In this document: positions 33,052 through 45,800 of the stretch, piece by piece
Layout: each line of letters starts with the position of its first letter
Numbering within the stretch: position 1 is the stretch's first letter
DNA from: Rebecca billardiae RCC1528
Taxonomy: Eukaryota > Haptophyta
DNA: 64,000 bases
Direction of reading: 5' to 3'
Assembly (NCBI GenBank): GCA_965240325.2
Contig: OZ251223.1
Span: 2,852,001 to 2,916,000 of the forward strand
Made by a program: the position numbers and the translations under genes
The notes under the pieces: model-generated
Database searches by the model: none
What the model saw: only the letters and a program-made list of their open reading frames with translations
Told to the model about the DNA's origin: nothing

Positions 33052-36000
33052 GGCGCGGCGGGCGTGCCGGGCTTCGGCCCCGCCGCCGCGCGCGCCGCCG
33101 CGCGCTCGGGCGGCACGCACGGCGGCGTGCGCTGGTGCGTCGTCGACAGCGCCGCGCTCGGCGCGGCCGGCGCGGGCCGCTGGCCAGAGCGTCTGCTGCT
33201 GCCGAGCGCGGCCGCGCGCGAGGCGGAGGCGGCGACGCGCGCGCGCGCGACGCCGTCGCTCGGCGCGGGGCCGTCGCGCGCGCCGGCCGTGCTCGTCGAG
33301 ACCACCTCCCTCGCGCACGCCGCGCCCGCCCTCCTCCTCGCCCCGCGCGTCGGCCTGCTCAGCCTCGCAGCCGCCGACTGGGGCGACGCGGCCGCGCTGG
33401 TCGAGGCGCGACTCGGGTTGCTGAGGGACTACGCCCCCGCGGTCGACGACGCGGCGGGCGCGTCGGCGGCGCTGACGGCGGCGGAGGCGCACGCGGCGCG
33501 CGAGCTGCGCCGCGCCGCGCGCGCGCAGCGCCACGCCGCCGAGGCCGCGCGCAAGGTCTCGAAGAGCTCGCGGCGGCGCGCGGCGCAGGCGGCGGCGGCG
33601 CTCTCCGCCGCGAGCGGCGACGGCGGCGCGGACGGCGGCGGCGCGGACGCGGGCGGCGCGGACGACGCGCCGCTCGGCGGCGGCGGGCGCGCGGGCGCGG
33701 GCTCGGCCGCGCCGCTGCAGCTCTCCGCCGCCGCGCCGATGATGGCCAAGACCGCCGCCTCCGCCGCGCAGGGCACGCTCCCGTACGCGCCTGTCACGGT
33801 GCCGCTCGCGCGCGAGCTCGTGCGCACGCAGTGGACACCCGCGCTGCGGTTCGTGATGGGGGCGGAGGTAGACCGCCCGCTCGGCACGGACGCGCGCGCG
33901 CTGGCGGAGGCGTTCTGCGCGCTGCTCGTGGGCGGGCTGCTCGCGGACGAGGTGTCCACCGTCTCGGGCCAGCAGCTGCGCCGCGCCTTCCCCCTCCACT
34001 TTGGGCTCGCGCTCGTGGCCGCGCTCGGCGGCGCGCTCGGCGAGGGCGCGCGCGGCCGCGTGGCGTTTGATGACTGGTGCCGCAAGCACCTGTCGTGTCT
34101 GCCCGTGCCCGCGCAGCCGGCGGCGTCGCCGTGGGCGGCGGCGCAGGGGTGGCACACGCCGCTCTCGGTCTTCGAGTACGCGCTCGAGCCGCGCAGCTGC
34201 CAGCTCGTCCCCGCGCTCCTCCCCGCCGAGGTGCTCCGCGAGCCGCGGCCGCCCGCGCACCCAGGCAGCGGCGTGCCGCGCAGCGTGGGCGGCAGCAGCG
34301 CGCCAAGCGCGGCCGGCAGCGTGGGCGGCAGCGTGGGCGGCTCGTTCCGCAGCGCGCGCGGCGGCGCGCCCGCGGCGGAGGGCGCGGCGCCCGAGCCCGG
34401 CTCGAACGTGGGCGGCGTCCTCTCCCGCGGCGACGACGCCGAGGGCGCGTTCCTCTGGATCGACACCGCGCAGACCGAGGTCGTGCGCGCGCACGTGCGC
34501 GCGCACGTCTCCTCCGCGGTGCGCTGCCACGTGCTGGTGTGGGGCGCGCGCGGCGCGGGCAAGTCGGAGGCGGTCCGCGCGGCGCTGTTCGGCCGCTCGC
34601 CGTCGGTGTCGACGGTGGCGGGCGAGGGCACCTCCGGCGGCGGCGGCACGCCCACCACCTCCGTCTCCGCCGCGCTCGGCGGCGCGGGCGTGCACCACGT
34701 CTCGATCGAGCTGGACGGCAGCATGGCCGCCGACGGCGTGCACGCGCGGCTGCACGCGCTCGCGGCGCGCGCGTGCGGCGACCTCGGCTCGGACGGGCTG
34801 TCGAACGCGGCGCTCTCGAGCGGCGAGGAGGCGGGGCGGCGCGGCACGATCACGCCCGTCCGCCGCCTCGTCATCGCGCTCGACGACGTGCACCTCGCGC
34901 GCGCGCCCGCCGCGCTGCCGCCCAACGCGGCGGCGGCGCTCGCGGGCGCGCTCGCGCGCGGCGGCGACGCGCGCGCGCGCGCGCCGCCGCGCCCGCCCGC
35001 GCCGCTCGAGGTGCTGCGCGCGGTGCTCGACGGCGCGCTCGCCGGGCAGCGCGGCTCGGTGCCGCCCAGCCTCCGCCCGCACACCGCGATGTTCCAGCTC
35101 CTCGCCACCGCCGCGCCCGCGCCCGGCGGCGGCGGCGGCGAGCCCTGGGGTGCGGTGCGCGGCTGCCGGCTGCTGCGCCGCTGCGCGCCCGTGTACGCTC
35201 CGCCGCTGGACGACGCGTGCCTCGGCACGATCCTGCGCGCGCGCGCGGAGCCGCCGCTCCGCGCGCTCGCCGCCGCCTCGCTCGCCGAGTCCGCCGCCGC
35301 GCGCGCCGCCCCCTTCGACGCCGACGCGCACGGCGGCGGCTCGGCGGGCGGCGCGGCCGCGCAGATGGGCGGCGCGCTCGCGCGCGTGTGGGCGGACGCG
35401 AGCCTGGAGCTGCTGCGCGCGGTGGGCGGCGCGGCGCGCGGCGCGGCGCACGCCGAGGCGTGGTCGGGCGGCGGCGCGGACGGGCCCGAGCCCGCGCACG
35501 CCGCGCACGCCGGCGCGCGCGCGCACGCCGCCGTGTGGGCCTCGCTGCCGCCGTGCGCCCACGACCTTGTGCGCATGCTGAGCGCGCTGCCGGCGGCCGC
35601 GGCCGGCACTCGGCTCGGCGCGAGCGCCGCGCTCGGCGGCGCGCTGCGCTCGGCGACGGCGCCCGCGGCGGTGCGCGTCGGGCTGCTGTGGAGCGCCGAG
35701 GCGACCGCCGCGCTCGCGCCGCTCCTCCCCAGCCCCAACGCCGCCGCGCCCGCGCACGCGGCCGCGCAAGACGTGCGCTCGCTCGCGCGCGCCGTGCACG
35801 CGCGCCACTGGCTGCCGCTCTACGCGCACGCGGCCGCGCCGCGCCCGCGCGCGCCGCGGCCGCGCAGCCCGGAGCGCGGCGCGATGGTGTCGCGCTCGCA
35901 GGCGCCGCCGCGCCGCGCGAACACCCAGCTGCGCGAGCTCTTCGCGCGCTCGCTCTCGCCGCCGCCGCGCCGCGCGCCGCCGCGCGCCGCCTCGGCCTCG

Positions 36001-36734
36001 GAGGCGAGGAGCAAGGCGGCGGCGGCGGCCGCGGCGGCGCGCGCCGGCGCGGCGGGCGGCGCGGCGGCCGAGGCCGAGGCGGCGCTGCTCGCGCTGGGCG
36101 TGGTGCTCGACGACGCGCGCGACGACGCGGACGCGCGGCCGGTGACCGACGCCGCGGACGCGCTCGAGCCCGCCGCCGCCGCCATGCCCTCCGCGCGCGC
36201 GAGCCCGGGCGCGGCGGGCGCGCGCCGCGCGCCGCGCCGCTCAGCCGCATCCGATGCCTCCGCCGCCGCCGCCGACGACGACGAGGGCGGCGGCGAGGAG
36301 GGCGGCGCGGCGGGGGAGGAGGAGGACGGGGGGGACGTGGCGGACGCGGGCGCGCAGTGGGCCGACGACGCGGACGGCGGCGCGGGCGGCGGCGAGAGTG
36401 TGCTCTGCTTCAGCCCGCCGCTGTGGCGCGCGGCGGAGGCGGGCTCGGCGGCTGACGCGGAGGAGGACGACGGTGCGCCGCTGGGCGGCGGCGCCCACGG
36501 CGGCGCCGAGTCGCGCGCCGCGTCGCGCGCGACGTCGGCGTCGACGACCCTGCACTCGCACCGCTCAGCCGCGCTCGCACCGCCACTGCCCTACGGCGCG
36601 CACGCCGCCGCGGCCAACCTGGCGCCGCCGCCGCTCGCTCTCGTGGGAGCGAGTGCGCTCGCGGCCGCGCTGGCCGAGCGCGGCCGCGCGCTCGCGCCGC
36701 CGCCGCCGCCGCCGCCTCGGCCCGTGGCGGCGCT

Positions 36735-36767
<33 letters not shown>

Positions 36768-38786
36768 GCTGGACGGCCGCGCCTCGCCCAGCCCGCTCGA
36801 CGCGTCCTCCACCGACCCGCCCCCCGCGCTGGCCGCGGCCGCGTGCGCGCCCCCCCTGGCGTTCGGGTCGCCCGCGCTGCTCGCGAGCGCGTGCGCGGTG
36901 CGGCGCGCGGTGGCGCTGCCCGCGCAGCCGCTCGCGCTGGTGAGCGCGCGCGCGGGCGCGGGGCGCGCGCGGCTGGTGGCGTGGGCCGCGCGGCTCGAGC
37001 GCGCGCCGCTGTACGTCGCCGACGGCGCGAGCTCCGCGGCGGTCGAGTCCGCCCTCGCCGCGCGCGCGGGCGCCGCCCTCGCCGAGCTCGGCGCGAGCGG
37101 CTCGCTGCCGCCGCGCCCGTCGAGCCCGCGCGACGGACTGGCCGCCGCGGCGGGCGGCGGGCGGCGCGGCAGCACCGGCCGCGCGCCGGGCTCGTCGGCG
37201 CGCCGCGGCTCGGTCGAGCCGCCGCGCCGCGCCGGCGCCGCACCCGCGGGCGCGCGGCGCGGCGCGCGCAACGCGCCGCCGCCGCCCCCTTGGCTTGGGG
37301 CTCTGCGCGCGGCCGCGACGCACGCGATGATTCACGACGCCCCGGCGGTGCTGCTCGTGACGGAGCCGCCGCTGCGGCTGCTGTGCATGCTGGCGCGGCT
37401 GCAGCGGCTGCGGGCGGTGCTGGCGCACGCGACGCACGCGCGCGCGCCGCCGCGCGGCGCGGGCGGCGCGCGCTCCGCGCTCCGCGCCGCCGCCGCCTCG
37501 GCCGCCGCCACCGCCGCCGCGCCCTCGGGCGCTGAGTGGGGCGCGTCCGCCATCGCCCTCCTCCTCACCTCCGCCGAGGCGGACGACGTGGAGATGGTGA
37601 TCGGCTCGCAGCTGCTCGGCGCGCACGAGAGCGCGGTGGCGGAGCACAGGCGCGCCAAGGCCGCGCGCAAGGCGCGCGCGCGCGGCGAGTCGCGGCCCGG
37701 CTCTGCCGCCGTCGGCGGCGGCGGCGCGGCCGCGGCCGCGGCCGCCGACGCGGGCGGCGGCAGCGGCGGCGGCGGCGGCGGCGCGGACGCGCCGCCGGCT
37801 GGCGGCGCGAGCGGCGGCGGCGCGGAGCGCAGCGGCGCGCCGCGCTCCACCTCCTCCTCCGCGCGCCGCCGCTGGGTCGCCGAGGCCGAGCGCCGCCTCT
37901 TCGCCAACCTTCGGCTCGTGCTGCGGCTCCACCCGACCGAGCTGGGCGCCGCGTGTGCGCACGCGCCCGCGCTGCTGAGCGCGTGCGCGCTGCTCGACTG
38001 CGACGCGGCGCAGGGGGCGGCGCCGCCGAGCCCGCTGCCGCCGCGTGTGCCGGGCGGCGCCGACGCGCGCGCGCAGCGCCAGTCCCTCGACGCGCCGCTC
38101 TCGCTCGCCGCGCCCCTCGCCCTCTCCGCGCGGCCGGCGCCGTCGGGCGCCGAGCGCACGGCGCGCGCGCTCGGCGCCGCCTGGCTCGTGTCGATGCGAG
38201 CGGCGGGCTTGGCCGCGCCCAGGCCGCGCTCGGCGGCGGCGGAGACGCTCGCGCGCGGCGTGTACGCGGTCGCGCGCGTGCTCTCGCGCCGGCCCGGCGC
38301 GGACGGCACGCTCGCGCCCGACGCCGACGCGCCGTGCGCCGCGCGCATAGGCGAGCTCTGGCGCGCGCTCGCGCCAGCGCTGCACGCCCTCGGCGGCGCG
38401 GCGCGCGCGCGCGTTACCGAGCTGGGCGTGGGACAGGCGGCGCTGCGCGCGCTGCGCTACCGCGCGAGCGAGGCGCGCGCGGCGCTGCGCGGCATGGGGC
38501 TCGTGCGCGTGCGCGTCGGCGCCGCGCCCGCCGCCGCCGCCGCCGACTCGAGCGCTCTCGGCGCGGCGGGCGGCGGCGCGGACGGCGCGGGCGGCGCGCC
38601 GCCATCGGTGTGGGTGCGCGCGGACGACCCCGACTGGGGCGGCGCCGCCGAGCGCGTGGCGAACGAGATCGCGCGCGCGCAGGCGGGCGCGAGCACGCGG
38701 TGGGGCATGCGCGGCGGCGACCTCGTCGCCACCATCTTCATGCACGACGAGCTGCTGGCGGAGGCGGAGGCGCGCGCCGCGCTGCT

Positions 38787-38819
<33 letters not shown>

Positions 38820-41800
38820 GCGCTCGGCGGCGGCGGCGGCAAGGGCGGCGACGGCCGGCGCCGCCGCGCCCGCCGCCGCCGCCGAGGGCGGGGCTGACGG
38901 CGACGCCGCCGCCGCGCGCGCGGAGGGCGAGGCCGACCGCGGCGACGACGGCGGCCCCGCCGAGCACGGCGCCGCCGAGCTCGCCGCCGCCAAGGCCTTG
39001 CTAATCGAGCTGCGAGCGCTCGAGCGCGCAGAGAGCGCAGCCGAGCGCTGCCACGCGCTCGCGCCCGACCCGGCGGCCGCGGCGGTGTGGGCGCGGCCGG
39101 CTCGGCGGGCGGAGGGCGCGGCCGAGGAGGAGGAGGAGGGCGAGGCGGGCGCGGAGGCCGACGCCGACGCCGGGGCCGCCGCCGCCGCCGCCTCCGACGA
39201 GCCCCGCGCCGCGGCGCAGCCGCCCCCGAGCAGGCCGCAGACTGCGGGCGGCGGCGCCGCTCCGCCCAGCCGACCGACAACCGCCGGCAGCGGCGCGGAC
39301 GGCGGCGGCGCGGACGAGGCGGACGGCGCGGCGTCCGAGCGCGCGTCGGACGGCGCGCCGCCGCCGGCCGAGCCGGCGCTCTCGTGGGCGGCGCAGCTCT
39401 CCGCCGCGCGCGCGCTGCAGCGTGGCGTGCACGGCCTTGCCATCCTCGCCGCCGCGGGCGCGAGCGCGGAGGTCTCACGCGCGGGCGCGGCCGCGCGCGC
39501 CGCGGCGCTGAGCGAGGGTGCGCGCGCGCTCGCGGAGTTGGGGCTGCACGTGCCGTCGGCCGCGGCGCTGGAGGCGCTCGCGCCGATGCCGCCGCTCCTC
39601 CCGGAGCTCGACGCCGCCGTCGCGCTCGGCGGCAGCCTCGGCGGCCGAGGCGCGGCGGCGGCGGCGGGTCGGAGCGGCGGGCGCGCCGCCGCCGCGCCCC
39701 CACCTCCGCGCCGGCTACCGCCGCCGCCGCCGCCCACGCTCCCGCCCAGCCTGCTCGTGCCGCCGGGCGCGCTGCATGCCGCGCGGCTCAACGCCGCGAG
39801 CGCGCTCGCGGCCGAGGTGCGCGCGGCGCAGCAGGCCGCCTCGCACGCCGCGGCGGGCGGCGGCGCGGCCGAAAGCGGCGCCGGCGCGGGCGCAGGCGGC
39901 GGCGGCGCGGGCGGCGCGCGCTCAGGCTCCCCCGCCCGCGACGGCGGCGGCTCGGCGGCGACGCTCGCGTCGGCGGCGCTCGCGGCCGAGGCGCAGGCGC
40001 ACGTGGCGGACGCGCTCGCCATCTCCGCCGAGACGCGCGACACGATGCTCGCGACCCTCTGCCCCGCGGGCGCGCGCGTCTCGCTCGTGCGCGACGGCCA
40101 CGGCGCCGCGCACGCGTGGGTGCACACGCTGGCGCGCGCCGGCTTGCTCGGCCGCACGGTGGGGCTGGCGGCGGCGGAGGGGAGCGGCGGGCGGAAGGAC
40201 GAGGCGTGCTTGGCGGACGCGTGGGTGAACGGCGGCACGCTGCTGCTCCGCTTCGACCCCGACGCCGCCGACGCGGACGCCGCCGACGACGACGACGACG
40301 GCGGCGGCGGCGACGACGACGACGGCCCCGCGGCGCGCTGGGCGGTGCGCGCGAGCGGCGCGCACGGGCTCGGCGGCCAGCTGAGCCGGCTGGGCGCGGG
40401 TTGCGCGGCGGAGCTCGAGGCGGTGGGCCGGCTCGTCGAGGGCGACGCGCTCGCGCACGACGACGGCGGCCCGCCGCTCGGCGCCCTCCTCCTCGCCGCC
40501 CTCGCAGGCACGGCGCTGCGCGCGCCTCCGGCCGAGCACGAGGCGCGCCGCGCCGCCGCCGCGGACGCACAGCGCAGGCTGAACGAGCTGCGCGCGATGC
40601 GCGTGCGCCGCGGGCTGGACATCGCGGCGGAGGCGGCGACGGACGAGATGGTGGCGACGGAGGGTGGCGTCGCGCTCGTCGACGAGCGCTGGCTCGCGCA
40701 GCCGCCGCACCCCTCGTTCCGGGTGCTGCTGCTGTGGCCAGATCGGCCGGCGCCGCCACGGCCGCTCGCGCCGCCGCCGCAGCCGCCGCCGCAGCCGCAG
40801 CGGCTCGGCGGCGCGGAGGGCGGCGGCGCGGAGGCGGAGGCGGGGCTGGACGAGGGCGGCGCGCGCTGGCCGTGGTGGTGCGCGCGGTACGCCCCCGCCG
40901 TGCGCGTCGCCACCCTCGGCGCCCCCTCGCTCCGCCACGTCGAGGAGCTGCTGGCGGCGGCAGTCGTGCGAGCGCTCGCGAGGGGCGCGGGCGCGGGCGG
41001 CGCGGCCGGCGGCGCGGCCGGCGGCGCGGCCGGCGCGCGCGGCGGCGCGGAGGGCGAGGCGCGGCGGGCGTCGAGCCCGTCGCGCCGCGCGAGCGTCGAG
41101 CACGAGCCGCGCCGCTCCTCGCTCGCCCGCCGCGCGGCCGCCCTCGGCCGCGGCGGCGCGGCCGGCGGCGGCACGGCGTGGGAGCAGCCTTCGCGCGTGC
41201 CGCCCGCGGCCGCGCTCGGCGAGGGCGAGGGCGCGCGCGCGTCGCTCGAGGCGGCGGCGGCGTCGCTGCTCTCGCACGCGCGCGAGCTGCCGCACGTGCT
41301 CTCGCGCACCGACCGCGCCGCCGCGCTGCTCATCCGCCGCTGGGGCGCCGAGGCCGACGCGATCGCCCACAGCTGGGCGGCGGCGGAGGCGGCGCACGAT
41401 GCGGCCGCGGCCGCGCGGCGCCGCGCGGCCGCGCTGCTCGCCGTCCCGCTGGGCGAGGCGGCTGCGGGCGAGGGCGAGGGGTCGGCGGCGTGGGGCGCGG
41501 GCGCGGCGTCGCCCGCCGCCGTCCTCGCCGCCGTCGCCGAGAGCCGCCGCCTCGGCGCGCGCCACGACCGCACCGTCGAGCTCTCGGCTGTCGTGGCCGC
41601 GCTCGCGGAGCTGGATGAGGAGGCGGACCCGGCGGTGGCGACGGGCGTCGAGGCGTTCGCCGGGGCGGACGAGGGCGTGGCGGCGGCGGCGGCGGAGGGC
41701 GCGCTGCTCTGCCCGTTCCGCGGCGCGTGGCTCGCGCTCGTCCGCGACCTGGCCGCCGCCGCCGGCCGCGCCCGCGTCGGCGGCGGCGGCGGCCATGCTG

Positions 41801-42840
41801 ACGCTCAGTTGGGCTCCGACCTCGGGCGCCAGCCCAGCGGCGCAGCCTCGGCGGCGGGCGGCGACTCGACGATCGGCTCGCCGCGGCACGGGACCGAGAC
41901 GCCGGGCTCCGGGGCGGAGTCGCAGCCCACCTCCACTCGCCTGCTCTCGCGCTTCGCGCGCGGGCCGGGCGGCGCGGCCGCGGCGGCGGGCAGCTCGGCC
42001 GCGGGCTCGCCCGGCGCCGCGTCAACTGTGTCGCCCGGGCGCGGGGCGTCCGATGCGGCGTCGCCGGCGGGTGGGCGGCTGCCGTCGGCGCTCGGGCGCG
42101 AGCGCGAGCGGCCGGCTGTGCTGGGCCCGTCCTCTCGCGCGCGCGGCGCCGGCCGCGCGGGCGCCGAGCCCGCGGCGGCCGGCGGCGGCGGCGCTGTGGC
42201 GGCCGGCGCGGCCGGCGCGGCCGCCGCCCGCCGGCCCAGCGTGCGCGCTCCGCCGCTGTGGGCGCTCGTCGCGGCGACGGCGCGCGCATGGGCGGTGATC
42301 GACGCGCTCCCGAGCGCGGACCACGCCCAGCTGCCGCCCGGCGCCGCGCCGCCGCCGCGCCACCGCCCGAGCCTCGCCGAGTTCCTCGAGGCGGCCGCGA
42401 CGGCGCTCGCGCGCGCGCACGGCACGGGCCGCACTCCGTTCGTCCCGCAGCGCAGGCGCGTGGGGCGGCGCGCGCAGCGCAGCTCGACGCAGGCGACGGC
42501 GGCGGCGGCGGCGGCGCGGCGGCGCGCGGCGGCGGCGCAGGGCGGGCTGAGCGAGGAGGCGGTCGCGCAGGCGCACAAGGAGGCGGAGGCCGAGCGCGCC
42601 GCCGAGCGCGCGGAGTCGGCCGAGCATGAGGCGCTGCTAGTTGCTGACGCGGTGCGAGCGGTGCGCGCGCAGCTCGCGCTCGCGTGGCACGAGCTGCTCG
42701 CCGCGCTGCGCGGGCTGTACCCCGAGCCGGCCGACAGGGACGCGCTGGAGCGCGCGCTCGCGCCGCCGCTCCCGCCGCTGCAGCCGCCGGGCGCGGACGC
42801 GGACGGCGCGGCGCCGGCGGGCGGCGCGGCGGGCGCGGGC

Positions 42841-42882
<42 letters not shown>

Positions 42883-45800
42883 CTCGCCGCCGCGCTGGCC
42901 GAGCGCGCGCGCGAGCTCAGGGCCTCGCCGGCTCCCAAGGGCGCGGGGGCGAGCGACGCGGGCGGCAGCCTCGACGACCGCCTCGCCGCCGGCGGCGCCG
43001 CCGCCGCCGCCGCTGCCGGCCCTGCCGACCGGCTGTCCGGCGGCGGAGGCAGCCGGTACGCACTGCCCCTTCCCAGCACGCCAGCCGGCCGCGCGCCGGG
43101 GCAGAGCGCTTCGCAGGGGCAGGGCGCGCAGTACTCGCTGCCGCTGCCGAGCTCGCCCCGCGCCGAGCCCGCCGCGCCCGCGCCCACGGCCACGCCCTCC
43201 ACGCCCGCGCCCGCGCCGGGCGCGCACGAGGCCGCCGCCGACGCGCTCGGCGGCTCGGCCACGCCCCTCGACCTTGCGCGGCAGGCGGCGCGCGCGCGCG
43301 ACGGCCTCAGCTGCGTGCTGCTCGATCTGGCCGACGCGTCGCGCGGCCGCGCGGAGGTGCGCGACGCGCCGGTGGAGCGCGCGCGCGCGTGCGCGCTCGC
43401 GTTCGACGCGGCGCTCGCGAGCGTGCTGCCGCTGCCCCCCTCGCGCGTCGACGTCTCGATGGAGGATGCGGCGAGCGCGGCGGCGGTCGAGACGGCCGCG
43501 CGCGCATACGTGGCCGCGCGCGTGCGCGTCGGCGGCCCGCTCGCGTGCGCCGCGCGCGGCGCGGCGGAGGTGGCCGCGCTGACGGCGGGCGCGGGCACGC
43601 ACCGGCTCGTGCGCACGCCCGCGCTGCCGCCTGGCTCCTCCGAGCCCGTCGCGCCCAACGCCGTGCAGTTCTACTTTGCGCCGGCGGGCAGCGCGGCGCT
43701 CGGCGCGCTCTGCGGCGTGGGCGCGGGCGCGGCCGGCGCGTGCGCGCTCGCGCCGCCCTCGCTCGGCGCGACGCGCGCGCTCGCGCGCGCGCACGCGCAC
43801 GCCGAGCGGCACGGCGCGCGCGGCGCGCCGCGCGCGGCGCGCGCGGCCAAGCACGGCCGCGTCGCCGAGGTCTCGCGCTGGGTCGACGCGGTCGCTCGCC
43901 AGATCGCAGCCGCGCTCGCCGCCGTGCCGCCGCCGCCGCCGCCGCCGCCGCCGCTCGGCGCGCACGGCGGCGGCGGCGGCTCGACGTCGCAGCTCGAGAG
44001 CGCGGGCGGCTCGCCGGCGAGCCCGCCTTCGACGTCCCCGCACGCGGACGGCCCGCAGCAGCCGTCGCTGTGGTCCAACAAGCAGCTCGCCGTGGGCACG
44101 CGCTCGGCGCGCCCGTCGATGGAGGCGGTGCCTGCGTCGCCGCTGCTGCGCTCGCCGCGGCCGTCTCTCGAGCCGAGCGGCGCGCCGCCGCGCTCGCCGC
44201 CGCACTCGGGCGCGCACGGCGCGGCGGAGCCGCCCTCGCCGCCGGCGCCCAAGCACGGGCCGCAGGGCTCGGCGCGCTCCGCGCTGCGCGCCGAGGCCTC
44301 GCGCAAGGCGATCGCCGCGGCGAAGGCGGGCGTGGAGGGCGCGTCGGCGGCGGAGGCGGCGGAGGCGGAGGCGGCGGCGGACGCGGACAGCGCCACGTCC
44401 GCGCTCGACCACCTCGTGATGCTCGACGGCTCCGCGCTCGCCCTCGAGCTCGGCCTCGCCTCGCCCGGCGGCGGCGGTGGCCGCAGCTGGCTCGCGCTCA
44501 CCGGCGCCCTCTCGCAGCTCAGCGGCGCGCTGAGCGCCCGACTCTCGGCGGCGCTGTTCGAGCGAGCGCGCGAGGAGGCGCGCGCGAGGCTGGCGCACGC
44601 GGCGGCGCACGCGCCCACGCACGCGCCCACGCACGGCGGCGCGCACGGCGGCGCGCACGGCGGCGGCGCGGCGGCGCACTCGCCCACGCGCGCGTCGCAG
44701 CACGGCGGCACGCCCGCGCCGCACTCGCCCTCGCGCCTCTCGGGCGGCTCGAGCACGGGCGGCGTGCACGCGCCCTCTCGCGCGCCGCCTCAGCTGCAGC
44801 ACGCGCCCGGCGGCGCGGCGCACGCCGGCGGGCGCGCGCACGTGCTGCCGACCGGCCCGGCGCACTCGTCCGCGTCGGCGGTGAGCGCGCACCCGTCGGA
44901 GGTGGTGCGCGTGTGCCTCGTCTGCGTGCTCGACGCGAGCGTGCCGTGGGTCGGCGCCGCGCTCGGGCAGGGCGGGCTGGCGGCGGGCGCGGCGGCGGGC
45001 GGCGGCGCCGACACGCTGGGGTGGCGGCTGCCTCTGGTGCCGTGCGCGCGCGCGCCGATCGCGCTCGTCGCGCCGCCGATCGGGCTGCCGCCCGCGCTCG
45101 TGCCCGCGCCGCTGCCGCCGGCGCTGCTGCCGACCGTCGGCGGCGCCGGCGCCAGCGTCGGCGCCAGCGGGCCCGCCTCGCCCACGCGCGCCAGCGGGCG
45201 TCGCAACCGCGCTTCCACCGAGCGCGGCGCCCTCGGCGGCTTTGGCGGCCCGGAGCGACGATCACGCCTCTCGCACGGCGTGGACGCGGCGGTGGAGGGC
45301 GGCGGCGGCGGCGGCGGCGGCGGCGAAGGCGGCACGCTCGCCGCGCCCGGCGGCCCCGCGCCGTGGGCGGACGCCGAGCTCGAGCAGTCCGGCGCCGAGT
45401 CCGGGGGCTGGGCGCACGGCGCGCTCGCCATCGCGTGGCCACACCTCGTGGGCGTGCCGAGCGAAGGGGCGGCGCCGCCGCTGCTGCCCAACGGGTTCAC
45501 CTCGCCCGTGCGCGGCGTGAAGTCGGCGAAGGGCGCGCGCATGGCCATCGCCGCGCACGTCGCGACGCACGCGCGCCGCGCCGAGCGGCTGCAGCGCGCC
45601 AACACGGCGCACGCACTCGCGTGCGCCGCGCACGCGACGCGCGTGCACGCGCTCGCGGCCGCGGCGGGCGCCGCCGCCGTGCACGCCGCAGGCGGCCGGC
45701 TCGGCGCCGAGCTGCCCATGCGGCCGGGCGCGCACGCGGACGCGCGCGCGCTGAGCGACGCGCTGTGCTGGGCGGCCGCGCGCGCCGGCTCGCTCCACGC

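Noticed and set aside
27856-35829. 2,657-codon open frame on the minus strand
   Set aside because: No domain, Arg-rich throughout, antisense to the AAA1-AAA3 blocks.
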